A program made the position numbers and the translations under genes. Source: Thermoplasmatota archaeon (GTDB lineage Archaea > Thermoplasmatota > Thermoplasmata > Thermoplasmatales > Thermoplasmataceae). From it: 39,793 bases of DNA. The notes beneath the pieces are model-generated. The model searched no databases and was not told the DNA's origin. It was given only the letters and a program-made list of their open reading frames with translations. The stretch is from contig JAMDBW010000074.1 of the NCBI GenBank assembly GCA_023487765.1, positions 1-39,793 of the forward strand, in the 5' to 3' direction. Of this stretch, positions 8,177-16,595 are shown piece by piece. Each line of letters opens with the position of its first letter. The first letter of the stretch is position 1.

Positions 8177-9157
8177 TTGGAACAAATGATACGGGAAATA
8201 TATGAACAGTCTGAGATTCTGGACAAAATACTGGCCTCCACCAGGGAAAGTATTGGCAAAGCAAATGCGGAAATAAGGAAAGCCCGCCGCATATTTCTCA
8301 CCGGCAGCGGAACCAGCCTCCACGCTGCAATGCTTTACCAGATATTGCTGAATCGAACAGGAATATCACCAGTCTCCATTCCGGCATCAGAATTCCATTA
8401 CTGGTTCACCAGGGGGGCAGTCTTTTCCGACAGTGTTCTCATAGTATTCAGTCAGTCAGGAGAAAGTTCCGATGCCCTCAACGCGGCAGGTTTCGGAAAG
8501 GAACTTGGAATGACCGTCATAGGGATAACAAACGGCGAGAATAGCGAACTGTACGAGTTATCAGATATTCCGATCTTCACGAATGCCGGCAAGGAAATGG
8601 CTCTGGCGGCAACAAAATCATACATCGCGCAAATTACGGTCATACTGGAAAGTTATATGCTTCTCTGCAACAGGGATCTGAAAGATTCAATTCCGGTGAT
8701 AAAGTCATCAATCAGGGAAATATTCGCCGATGAAGAGAACATTCGCGACATTGCAGGCAGACTCGGAAACCACGTAGTTTTTCTTGGTTCGAGATTATTA
8801 TTCCCGACGGCCCTGGAAGGGGCATTGAAGATGAAAGAATCCTCCAACACTATATCAGATGGATATGCGATCAGGGAATTCATACATGGACCCAAACAGG
8901 TTGTAGGCAACGGCACGAGCATTATCCTGCTGGATGGTGGAACCACAACCGGTGAAATCTCCATGTTGAGAGAATTCGGTGCATCTCTCACAGATATTTC
9001 CGAAAGTCCCGAATCGGATATACGGGTTCCGCACATAGACGATATCCTGAAGCCGATTCTCTATATAGTGCCTTTACAAATGATTGCTTATTACAGGGCG
9101 ATCAGCAAAGGACTCGACCCGGATAAACCTGATAAGTTGAGTAAAGTTGTCAGGTGA
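8177..9157 (+). CDS. SIS-domain glucosamine-6-phosphate deaminase (NagB-II type)
   Basis: Two-SIS-domain sugar isomerase related to the isomerase half of GlmS but lacking the glutaminase domain. In an amino-sugar operon this form acts as NagB-II: glucosamine-6-phosphate to fructose-6-phosphate plus ammonia. Visible motifs are EIYEQSEIL at the N-terminus, LTGSGTSLHAA (sugar-phosphate binding), FSQSGESSD, ALAATKSYIAQ, GALKMKESS and REFIHGPKQVV. At 326 residues it has normal NagB-II length. The start is TTG at 8177, chosen because GAGGT lies eight bases upstream; an ATG three codons on (8186) is the alternative. It heads the nagB-II/nagA/murQ cluster, with 57 bases to nagA. Confidence 0.88.
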   Translation: MEQMIREIYEQSEILDKILASTRESIGKANAEIRKARRIFLTGSGTSLHAAMLYQILLNRTGISPVSIPASEFHYWFTRGAVFSDSVLIVFSQSGESSDALNAAGFGKELGMTVIGITNGENSELYELSDIPIFTNAGKEMALAATKSYIAQITVILESYMLLCNRDLKDSIPVIKSSIREIFADEENIRDIAGRLGNHVVFLGSRLLFPTALEGALKMKESSNTISDGYAIREFIHGPKQVVGNGTSIILLDGGTTTGEISMLREFGASLTDISESPESDIRVPHIDDILKPILYIVPLQMIAYYRAISKGLDPDKPDKLSKVVR

Positions 9158-9214
9158 TCCTCCAGCGGCTTTGCACGAATCGAAAAACAACAGTATTACC
9201 CTGAGGGGAATCAA

Positions 9215-10396
9215 ATGGTTGGACTGAACAGAAATCCGGACGGGAAACTCAGAAAATATCGTTTCAGCAGAGTTATAAGTGATGGCAATGTTATCGAAAA
9301 CGGGTTAATCGTCATCAAGGGGGAAAAAATAGCAGAAGTCGGGACGCCGGAACATTCCGATTTCATTGATTATTCCGATTACATTGCCGTTCCAGGGTTC
9401 ATAGATATACATACCCATGGAATGAAAGGCGTTGATACCTATGATCTCGATACCCGGTCACTGGAAGCGTGGTCTGCTGACGTGATCAAAACCGGAGTGA
9501 CGGGGCTTATTCCTTCAATAGTCTCGGCTTCGACTGAACGAATAGTCTCCTTCCTGAACACAGTCTCAGCTTTCCCCAACGAATTCCATCCGGGTAATCA
9601 CGCAGTTATTCTGGGCGGAAGACTTGAAGGCCCATACATTAACAGAGAAAGAAAAGGTGCCCACGATCCGGCGTATATAAGGAATCCACGGGCGGCTGAA
9701 TACGAAAGCCTTTTCAGTAATTTCTCCCGGGTACTGAAAATTATAGACGTTGCTCCGGAAATAAACGGTGCCCTTGAAATGATAAAGGCGTCAGGAAAAT
9801 CAGGAATCAGTGTATCAATTGGTCATACAGCTGCTGATTTCCCGCAATCCATGGCTGCATTTGAAGCAGGTGCAAGACTTGTGACACATTTTTACAATGC
9901 AATGAATCCATTCCACCACAGAGAAACCGGGCTCATCGGTTCAGGGATGCTGGATGAACGCATATACATTGAATTAATCTGTGACCTTAAGCACGTATCC
10001 CGGGAAGCCCTGAAGATCGCATTAACCATGAAAACCTTTGACAGGGTGATAACAGTGACTGATTCATCACCGGCCACTTTATGCCAGGACGGTTTTTACA
10101 AGCTTGGCTCACTTGATGTAGAAAAAAAGGGTGATGAATGCGTTCTTAAAGGAACTGACACCATAGCCGGAAGCGTAGTGACCATGGACAGTGAAATCAG
10201 GAACCTCAGGAACATGGGTTATCCGCTGGAACTCATCGTAAAAACTGTCACATCCAATCCGGCAAGATTACTGGGGTTGAGGAACATTGGATTCCTGAAA
10301 CCGGGATATAATGCAAATGTGGTACTGCTTGACAGGGAACTGAAAGTGAAATATGTCATTCTGGATGGAAAAATGCTTGACGTCGCTGAAATTTGA
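9215..10396 (+). CDS. nagA: N-acetylglucosamine-6-phosphate deacetylase
   Basis: Amidohydrolase that converts GlcNAc-6-phosphate (the product of MurQ and of GlcNAc kinase) to glucosamine-6-phosphate and acetate. Visible in order are PGFIDIHTHG (metal-site residues 66-68), GGRLEGPYIN with metal ligand Glu138, KGAHDP, SIGHTAA (His204), THFYNAM (His225), the catalytic aspartate in VTDSSPA (Asp283) and the GTDTIAGS loop. The usual TDA is TDS here, a minor change next to the catalytic residue. At 393 residues it has normal length. GAGGGG a few bases before the ATG supports the start. It lies between the deaminase and murQ on the same strand. Confidence 0.96.
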   Translation: MVGLNRNPDGKLRKYRFSRVISDGNVIENGLIVIKGEKIAEVGTPEHSDFIDYSDYIAVPGFIDIHTHGMKGVDTYDLDTRSLEAWSADVIKTGVTGLIPSIVSASTERIVSFLNTVSAFPNEFHPGNHAVILGGRLEGPYINRERKGAHDPAYIRNPRAAEYESLFSNFSRVLKIIDVAPEINGALEMIKASGKSGISVSIGHTAADFPQSMAAFEAGARLVTHFYNAMNPFHHRETGLIGSGMLDERIYIELICDLKHVSREALKIALTMKTFDRVITVTDSSPATLCQDGFYKLGSLDVEKKGDECVLKGTDTIAGSVVTMDSEIRNLRNMGYPLELIVKTVTSNPARLLGLRNIGFLKPGYNANVVLLDRELKVKYVILDGKMLDVAEI

Positions 10397-10432
10397 CGGA
10401 CGTTGCAGAGTAGATATGCTGAGGCTGAAAAT

Positions 10433-11275
10433 TTGACTGAGAAAATAAAGAGAACGGAAGACAACAATCCGAACAGTAGAGGAATTGCTGATAAGGATAT
10501 CCGGAATATTCTGGAAATTATTCACGCAGAAGATTACAACGCCTTTCGGGCCGTAGACGACGTACTGGATCAGTTATCAGTCGCAGTCAGGGAAACACAC
10601 AAAAGACTGGAATCAGGTGGCAGGGTGTTTTACGTCGGTGCCGGCACCAGCGGAAGACTGGCTGCCCAGGATGCTGTAGAACTTGAACCAACATACGGTA
10701 TTGGAAATGATAAGTTTGATTTTATAATGGCAGGCGGCAATGAAGCGCTGACACGATCTGTGGAGGGCGCGGAAGATGACGCAGATTCATCCAAGGAAGA
10801 ATTGAAAAAACGAGGCCTTTGCGAACTTGACACTGTTGTAGGGATATCAGCATCCGGAAGAACCCCGTTTGTCCAAGGTGCTATTGAATACGGAAGGGAG
10901 AGAGGTGCGCTGACAATCGGTATTGTGAACAATACTGGATCAATGATATGCGAAAGATCGGAGATCTGCATTGTCCTGGAAACCGGGCCGGAAGTGATAC
11001 AGGGTTCTACCAGGATGAAGGCAGGTACCTCCCAGAAAATAGTATTAAACGCCTACAGCACTGCCCTCGCTATCCTCCTCGGCAAGACGTATGACAACAT
11101 CATGTCGCACATGGGCGTGAAATACAACATAAAGCTGAAGCAGAGGGCGGTTAATATCCTGACCTCAGAGTTCAAAATAGGGACGACAGAGGCTGAAGCC
11201 CTGCTGGTCAAGTATAATTACCGGCTCGACAGCATAATAAACAGCTTGAGGAGCAATGACAAATTCGATAAGTAA
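10433..11275 (+). CDS. murQ: N-acetylmuramic acid 6-phosphate etherase
   Basis: MurQ cleaves the lactyl ether of MurNAc-6-phosphate to give GlcNAc-6-phosphate and D-lactate, a reaction specific to peptidoglycan sugar. The SIS-fold motifs are FYVGAGTSGRLAAQD, DAVELEPTYG, RSVEGAEDD, GISASGRTPF and GSTRMKAGTSQK. With the TTG at 10433 as start, the catalytic glutamates fall at positions 83 and 114, exactly as numbered in E. coli MurQ, and GAGG lies eight bases before this TTG. An upstream TTG at 10403 would add ten residues but has no ribosome site. The 281-residue protein is close to the bacterial length. It ends 11 bases from the convergent serine hydrolase gene. Confidence 0.95.
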   Translation: MTEKIKRTEDNNPNSRGIADKDIRNILEIIHAEDYNAFRAVDDVLDQLSVAVRETHKRLESGGRVFYVGAGTSGRLAAQDAVELEPTYGIGNDKFDFIMAGGNEALTRSVEGAEDDADSSKEELKKRGLCELDTVVGISASGRTPFVQGAIEYGRERGALTIGIVNNTGSMICERSEICIVLETGPEVIQGSTRMKAGTSQKIVLNAYSTALAILLGKTYDNIMSHMGVKYNIKLKQRAVNILTSEFKIGTTEAEALLVKYNYRLDSIINSLRSNDKFDK

Positions 11276-11286
11276 AAGGAGTATAT

Positions 11287-12378
11287 TTACAGTTTTTCGT
11301 TGAGAAGATCATGAAAGATCCTGTTGTGTATTATTCTCCTGAACCTTAGTATTTTTAGGTTATCTCTTGTCGGGTACACCCTGTTTGCAAGGATTATGAC
11401 CATGATTTTACTGACCGGGTCAATACAGACAGAAGGGCCGGTGAAGCCGGTGTGTCCATATACTCCAAAGGGAGCATAATCTCCTACGAATCGTGCATAT
11501 CCGAAATCAGGACTGACGGCATTTGGTCTGGGAAGATTTATCATCCATCCGAGTCCGAACATACCTCCAATATACTCGTTTGCAGGTCTTGTTGCCATTT
11601 TCAGGGTTGCTTTTGAAATAATGCGCCCTGAGACATAATTCAGGTAAAAATTATGAAGATCATTCAGGTTCGAGAACAGTCCGGCGTGTCCTGCCACTCC
11701 CCCCAGATAGTATGAGTTCTCATCATGTACCTTTCCCCATAATAATCCACGATCTTCGCTCGCCTCTGTCGGGGCAATCTCTTTCCTGTCAAAGTCAGGC
11801 TGGAATCCCGTAGTCCTGAGATTCAGGGGAGCAGAAATGTATTCCTCAAAAAGTTCCCGTAAGGTTTTTCCGCTAAGCCGCTCCAGAAGGAACCCCAGCA
11901 GAATGAAATTCAGGTCGCTGTAGTTCTCTTCCGAATAAATTTTTTCAGGCTTGCAGACCTGTTCCATGGCAGTCAGGTACTTATCTCTTGTTTTCCCAGT
12001 TTCGTACATGGGTATGTGGGGAATGAAACCTGAAGTATGCGTCAGCAGCGATTTCACAGTCAACTTTTCAATGCTGGCGAATCCGCTGAAAACGCCATAG
12101 GTCTCAAGAGTGTCTTCAAGGGCGATTTTTCCAGTTTCCAGGAACTTGAGAGCAAGAGCAGCTGTGGCTGTCGGTTTAGTTAGAGATGCAAGGTCGTAGA
12201 CGGTCTCATTCGTGTATACAAATCCCAACTCCTTTATCTCTCCCACAGAATTCTTATAAAGTACTTTTTCACCCTTCGCAACGAGGACGCTCATGCCATG
12301 CGATACCTGTGGAACAGCCCCGACTATCAATTCATCAAGTTTCTTTCGGAAATTGCCCGAGAAGTCATCATCCATCAC
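11287..12378 (-). CDS. Class C beta-lactamase-fold serine hydrolase, AmiE/YbbE-like (candidate N-acetylmuramyl-L-alanine amidase)
   Basis: S12-type serine hydrolase with SxxK as SLTK (65-68), the Tyr motif as YSD (153-155) and HTG (309-311), plus KVHDENSYYLGGVAGHAGLFS, a stretch typical of the YbbE/AmiE subgroup. In B. subtilis AmiE (YbbE) sits in the murQ-nagZ-namZ operon and removes the peptide from MurNAc. The gene content here is the same, so I infer that this enzyme splits MurNAc from L-Ala. Unlike the Bacillus protein it has no signal peptide, so it would act inside the cell. The start is GTG at 12378 or the following ATG at 12375; an element with CTTATC about 26 bases before 12375 could be the TATA box. 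A general esterase or D-aminopeptidase is the alternative. Confidence 0.8.
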   Translation of the reverse strand: MMDDDFSGNFRKKLDELIVGAVPQVSHGMSVLVAKGEKVLYKNSVGEIKELGFVYTNETVYDLASLTKPTATAALALKFLETGKIALEDTLETYGVFSGFASIEKLTVKSLLTHTSGFIPHIPMYETGKTRDKYLTAMEQVCKPEKIYSEENYSDLNFILLGFLLERLSGKTLRELFEEYISAPLNLRTTGFQPDFDRKEIAPTEASEDRGLLWGKVHDENSYYLGGVAGHAGLFSNLNDLHNFYLNYVSGRIISKATLKMATRPANEYIGGMFGLGWMINLPRPNAVSPDFGYARFVGDYAPFGVYGHTGFTGPSVCIDPVSKIMVIILANRVYPTRDNLKILRFRRIIHNRIFHDLLNEKL

Positions 12379-12490
12379 GGTTTACCAGGTCCTGCGCGTT
12401 GATAAGTTCAAATCCTATTAATTTTAGTTCCGATCAACATGGGACCTGAGCAGAATAAAATAATTATCCATCAATTCATTGTTGAATTCA

Positions 12491-14179
12491 ATGTCTTCAT
12501 ATCCTGTCAGCAGCGATAATATCAGTTGGGGCGCCGGCATTCCGATGAGGGATGGAGTGAATCTGTCATGTGATATCTTCTTCCCTGAACAGCCCGGAAG
12601 GTTTCCGACGTTATTATTACGCACTCCGTACGGAAAGGGGACCGATGAAATTTATAAAGTTGCTTCTTATTTTTCAAAAAGAGGTTTTGTATTTGTTGCA
12701 TGTGATGTGAGGGGCAGAGGGGATTCCGGAGGATCTTTCACACCGTACCTGAACGAGGCAGGAGACGGTTATGATGCCATAGAATGGTGTGCAAAGCAAA
12801 AGTGGTCCAATGAAAAAGTCATAACGCGCGGAGCATCATATTCAGCCAGGATACAATGGCTCACCGCGCTTACGAAGCCTCCACATCTTGCTGCCATGAT
12901 CAGTACGGTGTCACCGTCCGATCCTTTTGTCGAGGATCCAACGTGCATGCCAAGTCCCCTTGTGATCTCGTGGCTTTTCCTGATTTCCGGGAGGATGCTC
13001 CAGAACATTAAAAACGTGAACTGGGAGAAGATTTACTGGCATCTGCCCCTGAAGGACATTTCCCGCCTCACAGGAAGGGAAATTCCATTCTGGGATGAGT
13101 ATTTCAGGTACAGGCCCGATGATAAATTCTGGGACCGGCTAAGGTATCAGGGGAGATTCAACGAAATAGATGTCCCTGTACTGCATATATCGGGCTGGTA
13201 CGACGATGAGCAGATAGGTACACCGCTAAACTTCGCCGGAATGAGAAAAAATGCTCCGTCGGAAAAGACGAGAAGATCGCAGGGTCTTTTGATGGGACCA
13301 TGGCCGCACCAGGTCAACTCTGCACAAAAACTCGGAGACATTGATTTCGGTCCGGATTCTGTTATCGATCTCCCGGGTTACGAGGTTGAATGGTTGAATC
13401 GTGTGCTTTCGGGAGCGATGCCTGATAAGAGCATGGATGATCCAGTGAGGATATTCGTAATGGGTTCAAACGTATGGAAAACATTCAGTGAATGGCCTCC
13501 GAAAACAGTGTCTTTCAACAGCCTGTATCTCAGCTGTACCGGTTCCGCAAATAGCAGGTTTGGATCCGGCGTGCTCATGCCAGCGGTACCCGAATACTCA
13601 AGCCGATTTGATTCGTACGTTTATGACCCGGCTAATCCGGCTCTTTTCATAGCTGATGAGAATTTTGCCCAGATCGGGGGGCCGGATGACTATTCTCCAG
13701 TGGAGAGGCGAGACGATATTCTTGTCTACAGTACCGGAAAGTTGTCCTCAGACATTGAAGTAATCGGTCCCGTCAGGGCAGACCTTTATGTATCCTCTTC
13801 TGCAGTTGACACGGACTTTACAGTTAAATTACTTGATGTGTGGCCAAACGGGTGCGCTCAGAGGTTATGTGACGGGATAGTCCGGATGAGATACAGGGAC
13901 GGGTACATGGATGAAAAGTATATCGATCCCGGCAAAATATATCGTGTGACCGTTGATTTATGGAACACTTCAAACCTGTTCAGGGTCAACCACAGTATCC
14001 GTATAGAAGTCTCGTCCAGTGCATTTCCGAAGTACGCAAGGAATCTCAATATCCGCGGAAACCCGGGAGAAATGGAATCGTGGGAAACGGCCGTGCAAAA
14101 AGTATTCCACGGATCGAACAATCCTTCCAGGATCATTCTTCCCGCGACCGGATCTGTTGACGACAAGTTTCAACCCTGA
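12491..14179 (+). CDS. CocE/NonD-family alpha/beta hydrolase (peptidase S15-like)
   Basis: X-Pro dipeptidyl-peptidase/cocaine-esterase family enzyme of about 562 residues: an N-terminal alpha/beta-hydrolase domain with a helical cap and a C-terminal jelly-roll (about 330 onward). Catalytic residues, counted from the ATG at 12491, are Ser116 in GASYSA, an Asp in SGWYDDEQ (about 237) and His272 in GPWPHQ. The nucleophile elbow is normally GxSYxG; the last Gly is Ala here. No signal peptide. The substrate is not predictable, but the position between the AmiE-like gene and nagZ suggests an amide or ester bond in muropeptides, perhaps interpeptide bridges. The ATG at 12491 is preferred because an A/T-rich TATA-like stretch (about 12456-12464) lies near -30; a TTG at 12479 is an alternative. 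Confidence 0.82.
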   Translation: MSSYPVSSDNISWGAGIPMRDGVNLSCDIFFPEQPGRFPTLLLRTPYGKGTDEIYKVASYFSKRGFVFVACDVRGRGDSGGSFTPYLNEAGDGYDAIEWCAKQKWSNEKVITRGASYSARIQWLTALTKPPHLAAMISTVSPSDPFVEDPTCMPSPLVISWLFLISGRMLQNIKNVNWEKIYWHLPLKDISRLTGREIPFWDEYFRYRPDDKFWDRLRYQGRFNEIDVPVLHISGWYDDEQIGTPLNFAGMRKNAPSEKTRRSQGLLMGPWPHQVNSAQKLGDIDFGPDSVIDLPGYEVEWLNRVLSGAMPDKSMDDPVRIFVMGSNVWKTFSEWPPKTVSFNSLYLSCTGSANSRFGSGVLMPAVPEYSSRFDSYVYDPANPALFIADENFAQIGGPDDYSPVERRDDILVYSTGKLSSDIEVIGPVRADLYVSSSAVDTDFTVKLLDVWPNGCAQRLCDGIVRMRYRDGYMDEKYIDPGKIYRVTVDLWNTSNLFRVNHSIRIEVSSSAFPKYARNLNIRGNPGEMESWETAVQKVFHGSNNPSRIILPATGSVDDKFQP

Positions 14180-14188
14180 CACGAACTA

Positions 14189-14196
14189 ATTTATAC
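14189..14196 (+). promoter_or_regulatory. TATA box of nagZ
   Basis: ATTTATAC is centred 26 bases before the ATG at 14219. The spacing leaves no room for a leader, so the nagZ transcript should begin at its start codon. Confidence 0.6.
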
Positions 14197-14218
14197 GCTT
14201 TAAATCTGATCTCAGTCG

Positions 14219-15619
14219 ATGCGGTCAGGGTTATTCATACAGACAGGAATAAGGGGTGTCGAAAGGGATCAGGCACTGAAAATAATCTCATCCATGCTTC
14301 CCTCCTCAATCGTACTGTTCAGGGGTGATTTCAGCAATGAAACCGAGTTACAGGAACTTATAAAGGATATCCAGAAGTTATACGCGATCGAGAAAAGCAC
14401 AGTTCCTCCTGTTTTTGCCATAGATCAGGAGGGTGGAAATGTTGTGAGGATACCATGGCTGGATTATAATCCTAGCAATTATTTCCTCGGGCAGGTTAAT
14501 AACGAAAAACTCACAAATTATGTCGGACTTGTTACCGGAAGTGACCTTTACCGCCTTGGAATAAGGTGGAATCTGGCTCCGGTACTGGACATACTTAACA
14601 ATTATAATCAGGTTCTTCTCGAAAGAAGTTTCGGGGAAGATGTTGAAACTGTTGCCATAAACGGGGCTGCCTACATTTCCGGGTTACAGAATCAGGGTGT
14701 CGCTGCAACAGCAAAGCATTTTCCCGGACACGGTGGAGTTCTTGAGGATTCGCATCAGACACTGCCCAGGGATAAAAGGACCATGAATGCACTGCTCAAC
14801 GATGCCTTCCCGTTCAGGGCGGCAATAATGGCAGGGGTACGGACGGTAATGCTTTCCCATGTTCTATACGAGGAACTGGACGCCGATAACCCTGCGACAT
14901 TGTCACAGAAGGCATATGATCTACTGAGAAAAACGTTCCAGTTCAACGGGCTCGTGATAACTGACTCGGTTGACATGAAAGCGGTATCCCGGAACTATTC
15001 AACGCCGGAAATTGTCTCGAAAACAGTAGGGCTTGGGGCGGACCTGGTAGAATGTGCCGATCTTCAGACCTCAGTTGAACTCAGTGATTCTATACGGGGC
15101 ATTGACAGTGACAAATTGAAGAAAAAAGTTGAAAGAATATCATCATTCCTTCCGGAAAAAAAGGTTAATTTCAGGCCTCCACGGGAAGTTCTCCAGTCCT
15201 TTTCAATAATATCGAGCAAGGTTCACAAGCAGATATACATTGACCCGGACAAACATTTTTATGTAGTGCTGCTGGACAGTATCGCGGAAAGCCAGGTTGC
15301 GGAGGAGTATTCAACAGCCGGCGCGCTGACCAGAAGCCTTAAGGAAAACTACTTTGACTTCACGCTGATGGATGCAACTGCTTTCAGGGGATTCCACCTT
15401 TACGGGACACAGATGATTATTGTGGGCCGAAATGAGCATCTCAAGGACAGGGTCTCATCAATTACGGAGAAATGCGTGCAAAACAGGTGTGTATTCATCT
15501 CCACAAGCATATCAAAGGATATCGGAATCATTCCGGAAAACGTCGGATATATCGCAGCCTATTCGAGCAAGCCTGAGAATATCCTTGGCGCTATCTACAG
15601 GGCTATGAAGTTCTTCTGA
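14219..15619 (+). CDS. nagZ: GH3 beta-N-acetylglucosaminidase
   Basis: NagZ removes the non-reducing GlcNAc from GlcNAc-MurNAc(-peptide) or its anhydro form. The protein has AIDQEGGNVVR (68-77, substrate binding), the NagZ signature KHFPGHG followed by DSH (residues 166-179), whose Asp177-His179 dyad is the acid/base, and the nucleophile Asp249 in ITDSVDM. At 466 residues it is longer than the single-domain Gram-negative enzymes (about 340) and carries an additional C-terminal alpha/beta domain, like Gram-positive NagZ, but lacks their signal peptide, so it acts in the cytoplasm. The ATG is placed by a TATA box 26 bases upstream. Products feed the kinases, MurQ and NagA encoded nearby. Confidence 0.94.
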   Translation: MRSGLFIQTGIRGVERDQALKIISSMLPSSIVLFRGDFSNETELQELIKDIQKLYAIEKSTVPPVFAIDQEGGNVVRIPWLDYNPSNYFLGQVNNEKLTNYVGLVTGSDLYRLGIRWNLAPVLDILNNYNQVLLERSFGEDVETVAINGAAYISGLQNQGVAATAKHFPGHGGVLEDSHQTLPRDKRTMNALLNDAFPFRAAIMAGVRTVMLSHVLYEELDADNPATLSQKAYDLLRKTFQFNGLVITDSVDMKAVSRNYSTPEIVSKTVGLGADLVECADLQTSVELSDSIRGIDSDKLKKKVERISSFLPEKKVNFRPPREVLQSFSIISSKVHKQIYIDPDKHFYVVLLDSIAESQVAEEYSTAGALTRSLKENYFDFTLMDATAFRGFHLYGTQMIIVGRNEHLKDRVSSITEKCVQNRCVFISTSISKDIGIIPENVGYIAAYSSKPENILGAIYRAMKFF

Positions 15620-15688
15620 TATCCGGCCGGGGAAAAAACTGATGATCCAGTTTCTATTACTTTGTACAGGCCAGTACAGAATCGCTGC

Positions 15689-16546
15689 TTAAGGGATAAG
15701 GCCGGTATTATGATCAGTGAAAATTGCCATTGATTCGCTTCTGAAACCGAGGTTTTCGTAAAGACTCTTCGCTGTGAAATTATCGGACCGTACAAACAGG
15801 GAAGCGTAAGAAGAGAATTTGGCAAGGTCTTTGAGGATTCTCCTGATGATATCACTCGCATATCCTTTTCCTCTGTGCTCCCGGGAAGTATAAAATGCTC
15901 CCACTGTTGAAATATCACTATTAATGGACATAATGGCGCCTCTGGAAACAAGCAAGCCGTCGTGAAGGATGCCGTATACCAGACGTTCGTCGATAAATCT
16001 GGCTTCCCTTGCCAGTACTTCTGAATCAGCAGGACTCTCCCGATACCCTGCCAGATTGAGTGATCCTTCAGCGTTACTCCGGCCAAGTTTCAAGACTCCC
16101 GGGCCAGGGCTGATGATTTCTGGAGTGCGGTCAAGTTTATTCAGCATAAGGTTCTCGCGAAAATGTATCGAATCGGGAAAAGCTGTTTTCAGGTCTTCTT
16201 CGAGTTCAAACGGGGCCTGTATGGTAATCCTCCCGTATTTTATGGAACGTAAAAGCGCAGGGGCACATTCATCGGAACTGACTATCCAGGCCAGCGGATC
16301 ATGCCATATATGCGGGTTATAACCGGAATGAAAGATTATCAGGCATCCGGAAATTGAATCAGCCTCACGTACAACGAATGTTTCACATTTTTCGGGAAAA
16401 GCGGACGCCGCATGTATCATGTTGGCGGTGAATGGCAGATGCGAAGAGAGATATGGATACACTTTCTCCCCGTATTTCCCCAACAGCCTTTCAACCTGCT
16501 TACCATCCGTCATTCTTGTATCTCCCGGAAAATCTTCCCACGCCAT
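15689..16546 (-). CDS. GNAT-family N-acetyltransferase
   Basis: A 285-residue protein whose C-terminal half (about 165-285) is a GNAT fold: the acetyl-CoA pyrophosphate loop is seen in REHRGKGYAS after the strand VGAFYT, and the closing SDNFTAKSLYENLGF is typical of motif B. The N-terminal half is an uncharacterised domain found in several GNAT proteins. The acceptor is unknown; in this setting a free amino sugar, an amino acid or a D-amino acid is possible but not shown. Either ATG 16546 or ATG 16513 may be the start; GGGAG lies eight bases before the latter. The gene is convergent with nagZ and codirectional with the epimerase, 49 bases downstream of it. Confidence 0.8.
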   Translation of the reverse strand: MAWEDFPGDTRMTDGKQVERLLGKYGEKVYPYLSSHLPFTANMIHAASAFPEKCETFVVREADSISGCLIIFHSGYNPHIWHDPLAWIVSSDECAPALLRSIKYGRITIQAPFELEEDLKTAFPDSIHFRENLMLNKLDRTPEIISPGPGVLKLGRSNAEGSLNLAGYRESPADSEVLAREARFIDERLVYGILHDGLLVSRGAIMSINSDISTVGAFYTSREHRGKGYASDIIRRILKDLAKFSSYASLFVRSDNFTAKSLYENLGFRSESMAIFTDHNTGLIP

Positions 16547-16595
16547 ATGGAAATTCGGAATTGAGTTTTATGGCGGTGACCGGCGATCGGAATAC

